Shown: positions 24,289-35,536 of the stretch, one piece after another
Layout: each line of letters begins with the position of its first letter
How positions within the stretch are numbered: position 1 is the stretch's first letter
Translations under genes and position numbers: made by a program
Notes under the pieces: generated by a model
The model's database searches: none
What the model was told of the DNA's origin: nothing
Seen by the model: only the letters and a program-made list of their open reading frames with translations
DNA from: Variovorax sp. 679
GTDB taxonomy: Bacteria; Pseudomonadota; Gammaproteobacteria; Burkholderiales; Burkholderiaceae_C
NCBI RefSeq assembly: GCF_003952185.1
Contig: NZ_RXFS01000024.1
Span: 1 to 52,883 of the forward strand
Reading direction: 5' to 3'
DNA: 52,883 nt

Positions 24289-25380
24289 ATGAGCACTCGC
24301 GCAACTGCAAAGCCCGCCGTCCGCCACCGAACCCCCGCCACCCCGCGCCCGTCGCGCCATTACGCCGTCGTCGGCGCCGGCATCGCAGGGGTGGCTTGTG
24401 CACGAACGCTGGTCCAGGCCGGCCACAAGGTCACGCTGTTCGAACGCGAGGCCACGGCCGGCGGGCGCATGGCGAGCATCGACACCGCATTCGGCCGCTT
24501 CGACAGCGGCGCGCAGTACTTCACCGTGCGCGATCCGCGCTTTGCCCTGGCACTTGAAAACGCGCCCGGCGTCTGCAAGCGCTGGAGCGCCAACCTCGTG
24601 CGCGTGCTCGACGCCCACGGCCGCGTGGCCGAGGCGGCCCTGCCCTCGCTCGAACCGCACTGGGTGGCGCAGCCCGGCATGGACGCGCTGGCGGCCCACT
24701 GGGCGGCACCGCTGGGCGACAGCCTCGTCACCGGCACGCAGGTCACGCAGATCGAGCCCGATGCGCTCGACCCGAAGCGCTGGCAACTCCGTACAACGGG
24801 CGCCGACGACTCGCGCCACGTGTACTCGGGCTTCGACGCCGTGCTGCTCGCCGTGCCGCCCGCCGGCGCCCGCGCGCTGCTGGGCGACGGCAAGCTCTCG
24901 GCCACGCTCGCCCGCAAGATCGAACCCGTGAGCATCGCGCCCTGCTGGACGCTGATGATCGCCTACCCCCAGGCCAACCAGCCCAACATGTCGCACCTCG
25001 GTCCGCAGTGGAACGCGGCGCGCAGCACGCACCACCGCGTGGCGTGGCTGGCGCGCGAATCGTCCAAGCCCGGCCGCGAGCAGGTGGAGCGCTGGACGCT
25101 GCAGGCCAGCGCGACGTGGTCGCAGGAACATCTGCGCGACACGCCCGCACGCGTCGAGGCCAAGCTGCTGCGCGCCTTCTCCGAGATCACGGGCATCCAT
25201 GCCACGCCCGCTCACGCCCAGGCCCTGTGCTGGAACGAAGCGCAGACGCAGGTGCCCGTGGGCACCACGCACCTCTGGGACGCCAAGGCCCGCATCGGCG
25301 TGGCCGGCGACTGGTGCACCGGCCACCGCGTGGAAGACGCCTTCCTCTCGGGCCTGTCGCTCGCGCTCGACGTGATCTGA
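24289..25380 (+). CDS. FAD/NAD(P)-binding amine oxidase-like (renalase-type) oxidoreductase
   Basis: 363 residues. After a basic, Thr/Pro-rich tail of about 23 residues comes the dinucleotide fold YAVVGAGIAGVACARTLVQAG, the Glu that binds the ribose (LFERE) and GGRMASIDTAFGRFDSGAQYF, typical of the renalase/amine-oxidase-like group. The C-terminal FAD-binding block is VAGDWCTGHRVEDAFLSGLSLA. Bacterial renalase-like enzymes oxidise off-form dihydronicotinamides, but many relatives are uncharacterised. It lies eight bases ahead of gluQ. Confidence 0.82.
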   Translation: MSTRATAKPAVRHRTPATPRPSRHYAVVGAGIAGVACARTLVQAGHKVTLFEREATAGGRMASIDTAFGRFDSGAQYFTVRDPRFALALENAPGVCKRWSANLVRVLDAHGRVAEAALPSLEPHWVAQPGMDALAAHWAAPLGDSLVTGTQVTQIEPDALDPKRWQLRTTGADDSRHVYSGFDAVLLAVPPAGARALLGDGKLSATLARKIEPVSIAPCWTLMIAYPQANQPNMSHLGPQWNAARSTHHRVAWLARESSKPGREQVERWTLQASATWSQEHLRDTPARVEAKLLRAFSEITGIHATPAHAQALCWNEAQTQVPVGTTHLWDAKARIGVAGDWCTGHRVEDAFLSGLSLALDVI

Positions 25381-25387
25381 CCGGGAG

Positions 25388-26353
25388 ATGAGGGAGACCG
25401 GCCGCTTCGCGCCTTCGCCCACCGGCCCGCTGCACGCGGGCTCGCTGGTGGCCGCGCTTGCGAGCTGGCTCGACGTGCGCGCGCGCGGCCCTCAGGCGCG
25501 CTGGCTGATCCGCATCGAGGACGCCGACACCGAGCGCTGCCTGCCCGGCATGGGCGAACACATCCTCCAGCAACTGGCCGACTGCGCCCTGCTGCCTGAC
25601 GAGCCTCCCGTGTGGCAGACCGCGCGCACCGACCGCTACGACGTCGCGCTGGCCCGGCTGAAGGCGCGCGGCCTGGCCTACCCCTGCGGCTGCTCGCGCA
25701 AGGACATCAACCAGGCTCTCGCGCGGCTGGGCCAGCATCACGAGCGCCACGGCGAGCGCGTCTACCCCGGCACCTGCCGCGACGGGCTGCACGGCAAGCC
25801 CGCACGCGCCTGGCGCTTTGCCACCGAGAAGTTCGAGACCGACCGCCCACCCACGCCCGGGGTGCCCTGGGAGGAAGACGGCGATGACGCGGCAGCCGCC
25901 GCCGGCGATCTCTGCTTCGTCGACCGGCGCCTCGGCCGCCAGTGCCAGAACGTGAGCCGAGAAGTCGGCGACTTCGTGCTGCGCCGCGCCGACGGTCCCT
26001 GGGCCTACCAGCTCGCCGTGGTGGTCGACGACGCCGAACAGGGCGTGACCGACGTGGTGCGCGGCGAGGACCTCACCGACAACACCGCGCGCCAGATCCT
26101 GCTGCAGCGCGCGCTGGGCTTTCCCACGCCGAGCTATCTTCATACGCCGCTGGTGCGCGGCGCGGACGGCGACAAGCTCTCGAAGCAGAACGGCGCCACC
26201 TCCATCGACACGGACTCACCAGCCGCCGCGCTGGCAGCGCTCGACGCCGCCGCGCGGGCGCTGGGCCTGCACCCCGCCACGGCCACGGACTGCCCGGCGG
26301 CACTGGCCGGCTGGGTGCCCGAATGGCGCGATCTCTACAATTCGCGGCCGTGA
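25388..26353 (+). CDS. gluQ: Glutamyl-Q tRNA(Asp) synthetase
   Basis: 321 residues, a truncated glutamyl-tRNA synthetase lacking the anticodon domain. Class I signatures are present: FAPSPTGPLHAGSL (HIGH region) and KLSKQN (263-268, KMSKS region). The zinc site is Cys100-Gly-Cys102, Tyr126 and Cys130 (YPCGCSRK, VYPGTC). The enzyme activates glutamate and attaches it to queuosine at position 34 of tRNA-Asp. IRIEDADTER and VRGEDLTDNTARQ are family blocks. The stop shares one base with the trmB start (TGATG). The gene is also called yadB. Confidence 0.95.
   Translation: MRETGRFAPSPTGPLHAGSLVAALASWLDVRARGPQARWLIRIEDADTERCLPGMGEHILQQLADCALLPDEPPVWQTARTDRYDVALARLKARGLAYPCGCSRKDINQALARLGQHHERHGERVYPGTCRDGLHGKPARAWRFATEKFETDRPPTPGVPWEEDGDDAAAAAGDLCFVDRRLGRQCQNVSREVGDFVLRRADGPWAYQLAVVVDDAEQGVTDVVRGEDLTDNTARQILLQRALGFPTPSYLHTPLVRGADGDKLSKQNGATSIDTDSPAAALAALDAAARALGLHPATATDCPAALAGWVPEWRDLYNSRP
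26336..26341 (+). promoter_or_regulatory. Candidate -10 for trmB inside the gluQ end
   Basis: TACAAT lies 11 bases ahead of the trmB ATG (26353), within the last codons of gluQ. There is no Shine-Dalgarno between them. It may give trmB its own near-leaderless transcript. Confidence 0.35.
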
Positions 26354-27093
26354 TGAACCTTTCCGATACCGTGTCCAACGACCTCCCACCCAGCGACGAC
26401 GAGGACTCCAAGCCCCATCCGCTGCACCGCCGCCTCAAGAGCTTCGTCAAGCGCGGCGGCCGCACCACCGAGGGCCAGGCACGCGCCTTCTCCGAACTGG
26501 GCCCGCTCTACCTCGTGCCCTACAAGCCCGAGCCGGTCGACCTCACTGCCGCCTTCGGCGGCCGCGCCGGCCCGACCGTGCTGGAGATCGGCTTCGGCAT
26601 GGGCGAGGCCACCGCGCACATCGCGACGGTGCTGCCCGACACCAATTTCTTCTGCTGCGAGGTGCACGAGCCCGGCGTGGGTGCGCTGCTCAAGCGCATC
26701 GGCGAGCAGCAGTTGTCGAACATCCGCATCTGCGCGCACGACGCGGTCGACGTGCTCGACCACATGCTGCAGCCCGGCACGCTGGCCGGCGTGCACGTGT
26801 TCTTTCCTGACCCATGGCACAAGAAGCGCCACAACAAGCGCCGCCTGATCCAGCCCGGCTTCGTGACCAAGCTCGCGCAGCACCTGCGCCCCGGCGGCTA
26901 CATCCATTGCGCCACCGACTGGCAGCCCTACGCCGAGCAGATGCTCGAAGTGCTCGCCGCCGAGCCGCTGCTGCGCAACACGGCCGAGGGCTACGCGCCC
27001 AAGCCCGACTACCGTCCGCTCACCAAGTTCGAGAACCGCGGCATCAAGCTGGGCCACGGGGTGTGGGACCTGGTGTTCGAGCGCAAGGCCTGA
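26353..27093 (+). CDS. trmB: tRNA (guanine-N7-)-methyltransferase TrmB
   Basis: 246 residues. It transfers methyl from SAM to N7 of G46 in tRNAs. An acidic N-terminal tail (SNDLPPSDDEDS) precedes the core. The SAM site is VLEIGFGMGEATAHIA. FFPDPWHKKRHNKRRLIQPGF is the hallmark catalytic block with Asp, His and the Lys/Arg cluster. CATDWQPYAEQMLEVL and TKFENRGIKLGHGVWDLVF close the protein. It follows gluQ with a one-base overlap, giving a small tRNA-modification pair. Confidence 0.96.
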   Translation: MNLSDTVSNDLPPSDDEDSKPHPLHRRLKSFVKRGGRTTEGQARAFSELGPLYLVPYKPEPVDLTAAFGGRAGPTVLEIGFGMGEATAHIATVLPDTNFFCCEVHEPGVGALLKRIGEQQLSNIRICAHDAVDVLDHMLQPGTLAGVHVFFPDPWHKKRHNKRRLIQPGFVTKLAQHLRPGGYIHCATDWQPYAEQMLEVLAAEPLLRNTAEGYAPKPDYRPLTKFENRGIKLGHGVWDLVFERKA

Positions 27094-27169
27094 TCCTTTC
27101 CCCGCGCCGGCCCCGCCCGCCGGGGCTGCCGGGTTGAGCCTGCCGGTCCGGCATGGCACGATCCCGCGG

Positions 27170-27625
27170 ATGACCAGCAGCAAACCCGACGCCGAGCAAC
27201 TGCACCTGCGCGAACTCGCCCGCTTGCGCCGCGTTCGCGACCGCATCGACCGCGACTACGCGCAGCCCCTGGACGTCGAAGCCCTCGCCTTCGGCGTGCA
27301 CATGTCGGCGGGCCATCTCAGCCGCCAGTTCAAGCTCGCGTATGGCGAGTCGCCCTATTCCTACCTGATGACGCGGCGCATCGAGCGCGCGATGGCGCTG
27401 CTGCGCCGCGGCGACCTGAGCGTCACCGACGTCTGCTTCGAGGTCGGCTGTTCGTCGCTGGGCACCTTCAGCACGCGCTTCACGGAGCTGGTGGGCATGC
27501 CGCCCAGCGCCTACAAGCGCGAGGCCGCGCTGCAGACCGCGGGATTGCCCTCGTGCGTGGCGAAGCAGGTCACGCGACCGATCAGGAATCGAGAAGCGCC
27601 GGTGGTGGAGCCACATCTAGACTGA
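27170..27625 (+). CDS. Small AraC-family transcriptional regulator (DNA-binding domain only)
   Basis: 151 residues from ATG 27170; a TTG at 27134 would add twelve. Nearly the whole protein is the double helix-turn-helix: LDVEALAFGVHMSAGHLSRQFKLAYGESPYSYL is the first, and LSVTDVCFEVGCSSLGTFSTRFTELVGMPPSAYK the second. No ligand domain is present. Compact AraC proteins of this type often sit next to a VOC-fold gene, as here, 35 bases upstream. The target is probably the VOC/UvrA-like genes; this is inference from position. Confidence 0.88.
   Translation: MTSSKPDAEQLHLRELARLRRVRDRIDRDYAQPLDVEALAFGVHMSAGHLSRQFKLAYGESPYSYLMTRRIERAMALLRRGDLSVTDVCFEVGCSSLGTFSTRFTELVGMPPSAYKREAALQTAGLPSCVAKQVTRPIRNREAPVVEPHLD
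27618..27623 (+). promoter_or_regulatory. Candidate -10 for the VOC gene
   Basis: TAGACT overlaps the end of the AraC-type gene, 37 bases before ATG 27661. It is the same hexamer as ahead of tctB. No matching -35 is evident. Confidence 0.25.
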
Positions 27626-27660
27626 GCGCTCCTCGACAACACACCGACCGGACGACCACC

Positions 27661-28071
27661 ATGAACCTCAGCATCCACGCCAGCTTTCTTCCGCACAACG
27701 ACCCCGAAGCCTCCCTCGCCTTCTACCGCGACCTGCTCGGCTTCGAGGTTCGCAACGACGTCGGATACGGCGGCATGCGCTGGATCACGGTCGGCCCGGT
27801 GGGCCAGCCCGCCGTGTCCATCGTGCTGGCGCCGCCGGCCGCCTACCCCGGCATCACCGACGAAGAGCGCCGCACCATCGCCGAGATGATGGCCAAGGGC
27901 ACCTACGCCGCCATCCTGCTGGCCACGCCCGACCTCGAAGGCACCTTCGCGAAGCTGCAGGCCAGCGACACCGAGATCGTGCAGGAGCCGACCGACCAGC
28001 CCTACGGCGTTCGCGACTGCGCGGTACGCGACCCCGCGGGCAGCATGATCCGCATCCAGCAACTGCGCTGA
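27661..28071 (+). CDS. VOC family (glyoxalase/bleomycin-resistance fold) protein
   Basis: 136 residues with two beta-alpha-beta-beta-beta modules. SIHASFLPHNDPEASLAFYRDLLGFEVRNDVGYGGMRW is the first module and the GVRDCAVRDPAGSMIRIQQ strand ends the second. The usual metal positions are partly replaced, so enzyme activity is not certain. Relatives are called glyoxalases, extradiol-type dioxygenases or drug-binding resistance proteins. It stands between an AraC-type regulator and a UvrA-like ATPase, 12 bases ahead of the latter, which favours a protective role. Confidence 0.85.
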   Translation: MNLSIHASFLPHNDPEASLAFYRDLLGFEVRNDVGYGGMRWITVGPVGQPAVSIVLAPPAAYPGITDEERRTIAEMMAKGTYAAILLATPDLEGTFAKLQASDTEIVQEPTDQPYGVRDCAVRDPAGSMIRIQQLR

Positions 28072-28083
28072 GGCGGAGAACCG

Positions 28084-30513
<2,430 letters not shown>

Positions 30514-30591
30514 TTCCCCCTCGCGCTTCCCGCCTTTCCCCCTGGCCCCGATATTGCTACACTTTTTTACTAATGTGAAAGAAGGTGTCCA

Positions 30592-31764
30592 ATGAACAGG
30601 TCACGCAGGGAATGGTTGGGCAAGGCATGTGGCGCGCTGATGCTGGGAAGCGGCATCGGGGTTACCCACTCCGCCATGGCGCAAGCCACGCGGGCGCCAG
30701 CGGCGGGCGGAGCGCGCGTCGTGCTGCTCGGGCAATCGGTGCCGCTGACGGGCAGTGCTTCAGAAATCGGCACCGCCTTCGCCGCCGGCAGCCGCCTCGC
30801 GGTGAGCAGCTTCAACGAACGCAACGCCGCCAGTGGCCTGCAGCTGAAGCTGCTGCAACTCGACGACGGCTATGACGCGGCCCGCGCCACGGCCAACGCA
30901 CGCACCCTGCTCGGCACCGACAAGGCCGACATGCTCTTCGGCTTCGTCGGCACGGCCAGCAGCGAGGCCGGCGCGAACGTCGCCACGCAGCAGGGCAGCC
31001 TGCTGTTCGCGCCCTTCGCCGCCTCCGACACGCTGCGCGGCGCCGACCATCCCAACGTGTTCCACGTGCGCCCCGGCATGATCGACGAGGCGATGAAGAT
31101 CGTGAAGCAATGCGCCACCGTGGGACAGACGCGCGTCGCGCTGGTGGGCGACGACGATGCCATGGGCCGCGCCGGGCTCGCGGCCGTGGAACAGGCCATC
31201 ACCGAGCTCAGGCTCACGCCGCTGGTCGCGTCGGCTCTGGTGCCGGCCACGGGCGACAAGCTCGACGCGGCGCTGAAGGAAGTGCAGAAGCAGTCGCCGC
31301 AGGCCATCGTGCTGGTGTCGCTCTCGGGCACCACCGCCAATGCCATCCGCAAGCTGCGCAAGAGCGGCTATGCGGGCAGCTTCATGGCCTTCTCGATCGT
31401 CGGCATCGACCCGCTCTACGCCACGCTCGGCAAGGACATCGGCGGCATCGTGATCTCGCAGGTGGTGCCCTCGCCGCGGCCCTCGGCCATTCCGATCGTC
31501 AAGGAATACCTCGCGGCCGTGGACAACTCCGACCAGACCGCGTCGTACGAGGGCCTCGAAGGATTCATCGCGGCCAAGGCCGCCGGCGAGGCGGTGCGCC
31601 GCGCGGGCAAGGGCTTCAACACCGCGAGCCTGCAGCGCGTGATGTCGGGCATGACCGACTACGACGTGGGCGGCTTCCGCATCAACCTGCGCCCGGGCCT
31701 GCGCGACAGCGTGCGCAACATCGACCTGATCAGCATCTCGGCCGACGGGCGCGTGCTGCGGTAG
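30592..31764 (+). CDS. Periplasmic branched-chain amino-acid-type ABC substrate-binding protein
   Basis: 390 residues. The N-terminus SRREWLGKACGALMLGSG resembles a twin-arginine signal, ending near MAQA. The mature part has the type I periplasmic-binding fold (LivK class): VVLLGQSVPLTGSASEIGTAFAAG, LLFAPFAASDTLRG, and VFHVRPGMIDEAMKIVKQC at the hinge. No permease or ATPase genes are adjacent, so it is an orphan binding protein. It may serve a transporter elsewhere or a sensor. GAAGG precedes the ATG; the upstream 80 bases include a T-rich run (30563-30570). Confidence 0.88.
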   Translation: MNRSRREWLGKACGALMLGSGIGVTHSAMAQATRAPAAGGARVVLLGQSVPLTGSASEIGTAFAAGSRLAVSSFNERNAASGLQLKLLQLDDGYDAARATANARTLLGTDKADMLFGFVGTASSEAGANVATQQGSLLFAPFAASDTLRGADHPNVFHVRPGMIDEAMKIVKQCATVGQTRVALVGDDDAMGRAGLAAVEQAITELRLTPLVASALVPATGDKLDAALKEVQKQSPQAIVLVSLSGTTANAIRKLRKSGYAGSFMAFSIVGIDPLYATLGKDIGGIVISQVVPSPRPSAIPIVKEYLAAVDNSDQTASYEGLEGFIAAKAAGEAVRRAGKGFNTASLQRVMSGMTDYDVGGFRINLRPGLRDSVRNIDLISISADGRVLR

Positions 31765-31789
31765 TTCGTTCGCGGCGCGCGGCGGACAG

Positions 31790-32668
31790 TCACGCCGGCG
31801 TGTCGCGCAGCAGCTCGGTGAAGCGCTTCTGCACGTAGCTCGCCGTCGCGCCGAGCTGCCGCCCCTGCAGCCACAGCATGCGCACCGACAGCCTCGGCAG
31901 CGCCAGCGAGGGGCAAGGCACCTCCTGCAGCGCCTGCCTGAAGCCCTCGTAGTGCGCGATGTTGACGGGCAGCACCGCCCAGCCCAGCTTGTCGGCCACC
32001 ATCTCGGCCGTGCTGTAGAAGCTGTCGGAACGCCACACCCTGGGGCTGTAGGCCACCTCGTGCACGTCGTCGGCATGCATCAGCAGTTGCCTGTGCCGGG
32101 CCAGGTCCTTGCGTCGCACGACGCGCCCGTCGGCCAGCGGGTGGCCATTGGCGACGAACACCCCCTGCGGCACGGTGCCGATGTGCCGCTGGTCGAAGCT
32201 CTCGCGCACCGGGCCCCTGTCGAAATGGAAGGCGACGCTGGCGCGCTCCTGCTCCACGTAGTCGGCCACCTCGGTGGCGGTGCCATTGAGCAGCGTGAGT
32301 TCGAGGCTGGGGAATTTGACCGAGATCTCGCGCATCAACGTGGCGATGGCGGTATACGGCAGCGCCTCGTCGAGCGCCAGCGACAGCGCAGCCTCGTTGC
32401 CCGCATTGAGCGAGCGAGCGCGCTGGTCGAGCTGCTCGGCCTGGCGCAGCAGCTCTCGCGCCTCCAGCAGCAGCACCTGCCCCGCCTCCGACAACTGCGC
32501 ATTCCTGCGCGAGCGGTCGAAGAGCGCCACGCCCAGGTCGACTTCGAGCAGGCCGATGGCGGTGCTCACGGCCGACTGCGCCTTGCCCAGGTGGCGCGCA
32601 GCGGCCGAGAACGAACCGCACTCGGCGGTGGTCACGAACTGGCGCAGTTGATCGACGGTCCATTCCAT
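31790..32668 (-). CDS. LysR-family transcriptional regulator
   Basis: 292 residues from ATG 32668 (GGGA seven bases ahead). An ATG at 32692 would add eight residues and overlaps an inverted repeat. MEWTVDQLRQFVTTAECGSFSAAARHLGKAQSAVSTAIGLLE is the winged helix-turn-helix. The effector domain (about 90-285) begins at LSLALDEALPY. It is divergent from a GNAT-MFS pair, which it probably regulates. The 3' end faces the ABC binding-protein gene with a 25-base gap. Confidence 0.9.
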   Translation of the reverse strand: MEWTVDQLRQFVTTAECGSFSAAARHLGKAQSAVSTAIGLLEVDLGVALFDRSRRNAQLSEAGQVLLLEARELLRQAEQLDQRARSLNAGNEAALSLALDEALPYTAIATLMREISVKFPSLELTLLNGTATEVADYVEQERASVAFHFDRGPVRESFDQRHIGTVPQGVFVANGHPLADGRVVRRKDLARHRQLLMHADDVHEVAYSPRVWRSDSFYSTAEMVADKLGWAVLPVNIAHYEGFRQALQEVPCPSLALPRLSVRMLWLQGRQLGATASYVQKRFTELLRDTPA

Positions 32669-32686
32669 ACGGTATTCCCGAACTCC

Positions 32687-32709
32687 ATCCATCTTGTTTT
32701 CAGATGGAT
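32687..32709. promoter_or_regulatory. LysR-type inverted repeat between LysR and GNAT genes
   Basis: ATCCATC (32687-32693) and GATGGAT (32703-32709) form a perfect inverted repeat with a 9-base spacer. A second, partial match (ATCCATCC, 32719-32726) and CCATT-TT-AATGG (32725-32736) follow. The region is AT-rich and lies in the divergent gap, fitting a LysR operator. Confidence 0.5.
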
Positions 32710-32742
32710 TTCATCTTTATCCATCCATTTTAATGGCGCAAC

Positions 32743-33297
32743 ATGGCGCCCATGCAAAAAAACTCCCGTCAAACCAAGGCTCCGCTGCAAATCGAGTGGT
32801 GCAGCGATTCCACCAAGGAGCGGGCCATCGTCGAGTTGTTCATGAAGCAACTGAGCCCCCGCTACATCTCCCACTCCGAGCTGCAGGAGCAGCGCGCCGT
32901 CGCCATCGGCGAATGGCGCTCCGACCTGCCCGAGGTGCTGGGCGCGCAGGTGCGCCACGCCCTCGCCCAACCCGCCGACGCGTCGAACACGCTGATCGCG
33001 ACCGCGCACGACGGCGACGACGGTGCCCTGCTTGGCATCGCATTTGTTTCCATCGACGAGGCCCGGCTGGCCTCGCGCGCCTTCGCCACGCTCGACGACA
33101 TCGTCGTCGATGCGTCCCGCCAGGGCAGCGGCGTTGGCGGACTGATGTTCGACTGGATCTGCGACCAGCTGCGGCAGCGCGGCATCCAGCGCATCTTTCT
33201 CGAAAGCGGCATCGGCAACGAAAGCGCCCATGGCTTCTTCGAGGCACGCGGGTGCACGCCCGTGTCCATCACGATGCTCAAGGAACTGGAGGCCTGA
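32743..33297 (+). CDS. GNAT-family N-acetyltransferase
   Basis: 184 residues. The acetyl-CoA region is TLDDIVVDASRQGSGVGGLMFDWICDQLRQRG (the R/Q-x-x-G-x-G/A loop as RQGSGVG), followed by IFLESGIGNESAHGFFEARGC, typical of GNAT strands 4-5 and the late helix. The N-terminal part is specific to this protein. Start could be 32743 or the next ATG at 32752. It is followed after three bases by an efflux pump gene, so it may acetylate the pump's substrate; no substrate can be named. Confidence 0.86.
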   Translation: MAPMQKNSRQTKAPLQIEWCSDSTKERAIVELFMKQLSPRYISHSELQEQRAVAIGEWRSDLPEVLGAQVRHALAQPADASNTLIATAHDGDDGALLGIAFVSIDEARLASRAFATLDDIVVDASRQGSGVGGLMFDWICDQLRQRGIQRIFLESGIGNESAHGFFEARGCTPVSITMLKELEA

Positions 33298-33300
33298 GCC

Positions 33301-34779
33301 ATGACGAACAACACAAGAAAGTGGATCACGCTGCTGATCGTCTCGACGGCGCTGCTGCTGATCGTGATCGACATGACCGTGCTCTACACCGCGCTGCCCA
33401 GGCTCACGCACGATCTCGGCGCGTCGGCCTCGGCGAAGCTCTGGATCATCAACGCCTACACCGTCGTCGTCTCCGGCTTCCTGCTGGGCATGGGCGCGCT
33501 GGGCGACCGCGTGGGCTACAAGCGCATGTTCATCGCGGGACTGGCCGTGTTCGGCGTGGCCTCGCTGTGCGCGGCCTACGCGCCGGGCGCGGGCTCGCTC
33601 ATCGCCGCGCGCGCCTTCCTGGGCCTCGGCGCCTCGATGATGATGCCGGCCACGCTGGCGATCATCCGCCTTGCCTTTACCGACGACCGCGAGCGCGCGC
33701 TGGCCATCGGCGTCTGGGCTGCGGTGGCCTTCGGCGGCGCCGCGCTCGGCCCGGTGGTGGGCGGCGTCCTGCTCGAGTACTTCTGGTGGGGCTCTGTCTT
33801 CCTCATCAACGTGCCGGTGGTGATGGTGTCGCTGGTGCTGGGCCTGTGGCTGCTCCCGGACCAGCGCACGGCCAACCACAGGCCGTGGGACTTCATCGGA
33901 TCGGTGCAGGTGCTGGCCGCGCTGGTCTGCCTGGTGCTCACGATCAAGGAGTTCGCGAAACCCGAGCCCTCGTTCGCGATGGCCATGACGAGTGGCACGC
34001 TGTCGGTCGTCGCCATGCTGCTTTTCGTGCGGCGCCAGCGCCGCAGCGCGGCACCGCTGATCGACTTCAGCCTGTTCCGCAATCCGCACTTCTCCAGCGG
34101 CGTGATCGCGGCCACCGTGGCCTCGGCGGCGCTGGTGGGCGTCGAGCTGGTGTTCAGCCAGCGGCTGCAACTGGTGACGGGCCTCACGCCGCTGCAGGCG
34201 GGCCTGGCCATCCTGCCGATTCCGCTGGCCGCCTTCGTGGCGGGGCCCGCCGCAGGCCTGATGCTCTCGCGCATCGGCTCGCGCCGCATCATCGTGCTGG
34301 GCCTTGCGACCACCGCCGTGGCGCTCTTCGGGCTGGCATTAACCGTCGACGCGTCGGGCCTCCCGAGGCTGGCGGTGCTGGCGGTGCTGGCGCTGCTGGG
34401 CATGAGCGTCGGAGCCACCATGACGGCGGCCTCCAACGCCGTCATGAACAACGCGCCGGAAGACCGCGCGGGCATGGCCGCGTCGGTCGAGGAGGTGTCG
34501 TACGAACTGGGCAGCGTGCTCGGCGTGGCGCTGCTGGGCAGCGTGCTCTCGTCGAGCTACACGGCCGCGCTGGTCATTCCGCGCACGCTGGCGGTGCCAG
34601 CCTCGGCCAGCGACGGCATCGACGCCGCGCTGCTGGCCGCGGAGAGCCTGCCGGCGCATGCGGCGACGCAGCTCGTGTCGCTCGCGCACGCGGCGTTCGA
34701 CAAGGGCTTCTTCGCGGTGATCGCCGTGGCGGTGCTGATGGTGATCGCGGCCGCGGGCTCGGTCGCCGCAATCGGGTAA
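33301..34779 (+). CDS. MFS transporter, DHA2 (14-helix drug:H+ antiporter) family
   Basis: 492 residues with about 14 predicted membrane helices. Family motifs are LIVIDMTVLYTALPRLTHDLGAS (motif D1), GALGDRVGYKRMF (motif A), LGLGASMMMPATLAIIRLAF and WWGSVFLINVPVVM (motif C region). These match SmvA-type exporters of quaternary amines and dyes. It sits three bases after the GNAT gene and is divergently controlled with it. GAGCC ahead of ATG is a poor ribosome site, consistent with translation coupled to the preceding gene. Confidence 0.92.
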   Translation: MTNNTRKWITLLIVSTALLLIVIDMTVLYTALPRLTHDLGASASAKLWIINAYTVVVSGFLLGMGALGDRVGYKRMFIAGLAVFGVASLCAAYAPGAGSLIAARAFLGLGASMMMPATLAIIRLAFTDDRERALAIGVWAAVAFGGAALGPVVGGVLLEYFWWGSVFLINVPVVMVSLVLGLWLLPDQRTANHRPWDFIGSVQVLAALVCLVLTIKEFAKPEPSFAMAMTSGTLSVVAMLLFVRRQRRSAAPLIDFSLFRNPHFSSGVIAATVASAALVGVELVFSQRLQLVTGLTPLQAGLAILPIPLAAFVAGPAAGLMLSRIGSRRIIVLGLATTAVALFGLALTVDASGLPRLAVLAVLALLGMSVGATMTAASNAVMNNAPEDRAGMAASVEEVSYELGSVLGVALLGSVLSSSYTAALVIPRTLAVPASASDGIDAALLAAESLPAHAATQLVSLAHAAFDKGFFAVIAVAVLMVIAAAGSVAAIG

Positions 34780-34803
34780 CAAGCCGGCGCGCGGCGGCAG
34801 CGC

Positions 34804-34825
34804 ACGCGCACTGGAGAGTGCGCGT
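34804..34825. terminator. Hairpin between convergent MFS and hydrolase genes
   Basis: ACGCGCACT and AGTGCGCGT form a 9-bp perfect stem with loop GGAG, between the two stop codons (34779 and 34847). There is no T-run, so it is only a candidate bidirectional 3'-end signal. Confidence 0.45.
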
Positions 34826-34846
34826 CCTGAACCGCCGGCGGCGCTA

Positions 34847-35536
34847 TCAGGCGGCGCTCGCCGCCTCGTCGATCAGTGCCGCCACCTCGACCGGCTTCGA
34901 AGCCAGCGAGGCATGGCTCGCCGCCAGCGTGATGACCTTCTTCGCACCCAGCCGCGCCGACATGCGCTCCTGGTTGGCCGGCGCGATCATGCGGTCGTCG
35001 CTGGAGATCTGATACCACGACGGCTTCTTCTTCCACGCGGGCGCGGTGATCGTGTCGCCGAAGGTGCTGGCGACCGGCGCCTTCTGCGTCACGCCCATCA
35101 CCAGGCCTTCCTCGGGCGTGAGGTCCTGGCAGAAGCTCTCGTGGAACTTCTCGGGCTTGACCCACAGGTAGCCGTCGCTGTCGGGCGCCAGGTTGGGCAC
35201 GGCCACCGGCGGGTGCTCCTGCGTGATGCCGCCGGGGCTTTCGCCCGCATCGGGCGCGAAGGCCGCGATGTAGACCAGCCCCGTCACGTTGGGCAGGTCG
35301 CCCGCCTGCGTGATGACCGCGCCGCCGTACGAATGGCCGACGAGCAACACCGGCCCGCCCACCTGGACCACCATCTTGCGCAGCCGCTCGGCATCGTCGG
35401 CCAGCGAGGTCAGCGGCATCTCGACCGCCCTGATTCCCGTGTGGCCCTTGCGCGAAAGCTCCACGATGACTTTCGCCCAGTGTGCCGCGCCACCCCAGAA
35501 CCCATGGACCAGAACGACTGTCGGTTTGTTGCTCAT
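34847..35536 (-). CDS. Alpha/beta hydrolase
   Basis: About 229 residues. VVLVHGFWGGAAHW is the oxyanion strand, VGHSYGG holds the nucleophile Ser69, Asp comes late in SSDDRMI, and the catalytic His is in AASHASL. It resembles the small esterase group (pheromone-biosynthesis/EstC-like fold) without a signal peptide. ATG 35536 has GGAAGG about ten bases upstream; a longer frame extends 5' but loses the family start. It converges on the MFS gene and is divergent from the RND operon. Confidence 0.87.
   Translation of the reverse strand: MSNKPTVVLVHGFWGGAAHWAKVIVELSRKGHTGIRAVEMPLTSLADDAERLRKMVVQVGGPVLLVGHSYGGAVITQAGDLPNVTGLVYIAAFAPDAGESPGGITQEHPPVAVPNLAPDSDGYLWVKPEKFHESFCQDLTPEEGLVMGVTQKAPVASTFGDTITAPAWKKKPSWYQISSDDRMIAPANQERMSARLGAKKVITLAASHASLASKPVEVAALIDEAASAA

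Noticed and set aside
27094..27169. GC-rich hairpin after trmB as a terminator
   Set aside because: Complementary C and G runs exist but are imperfect and lack a T-run; random pairing is likely at this GC content.
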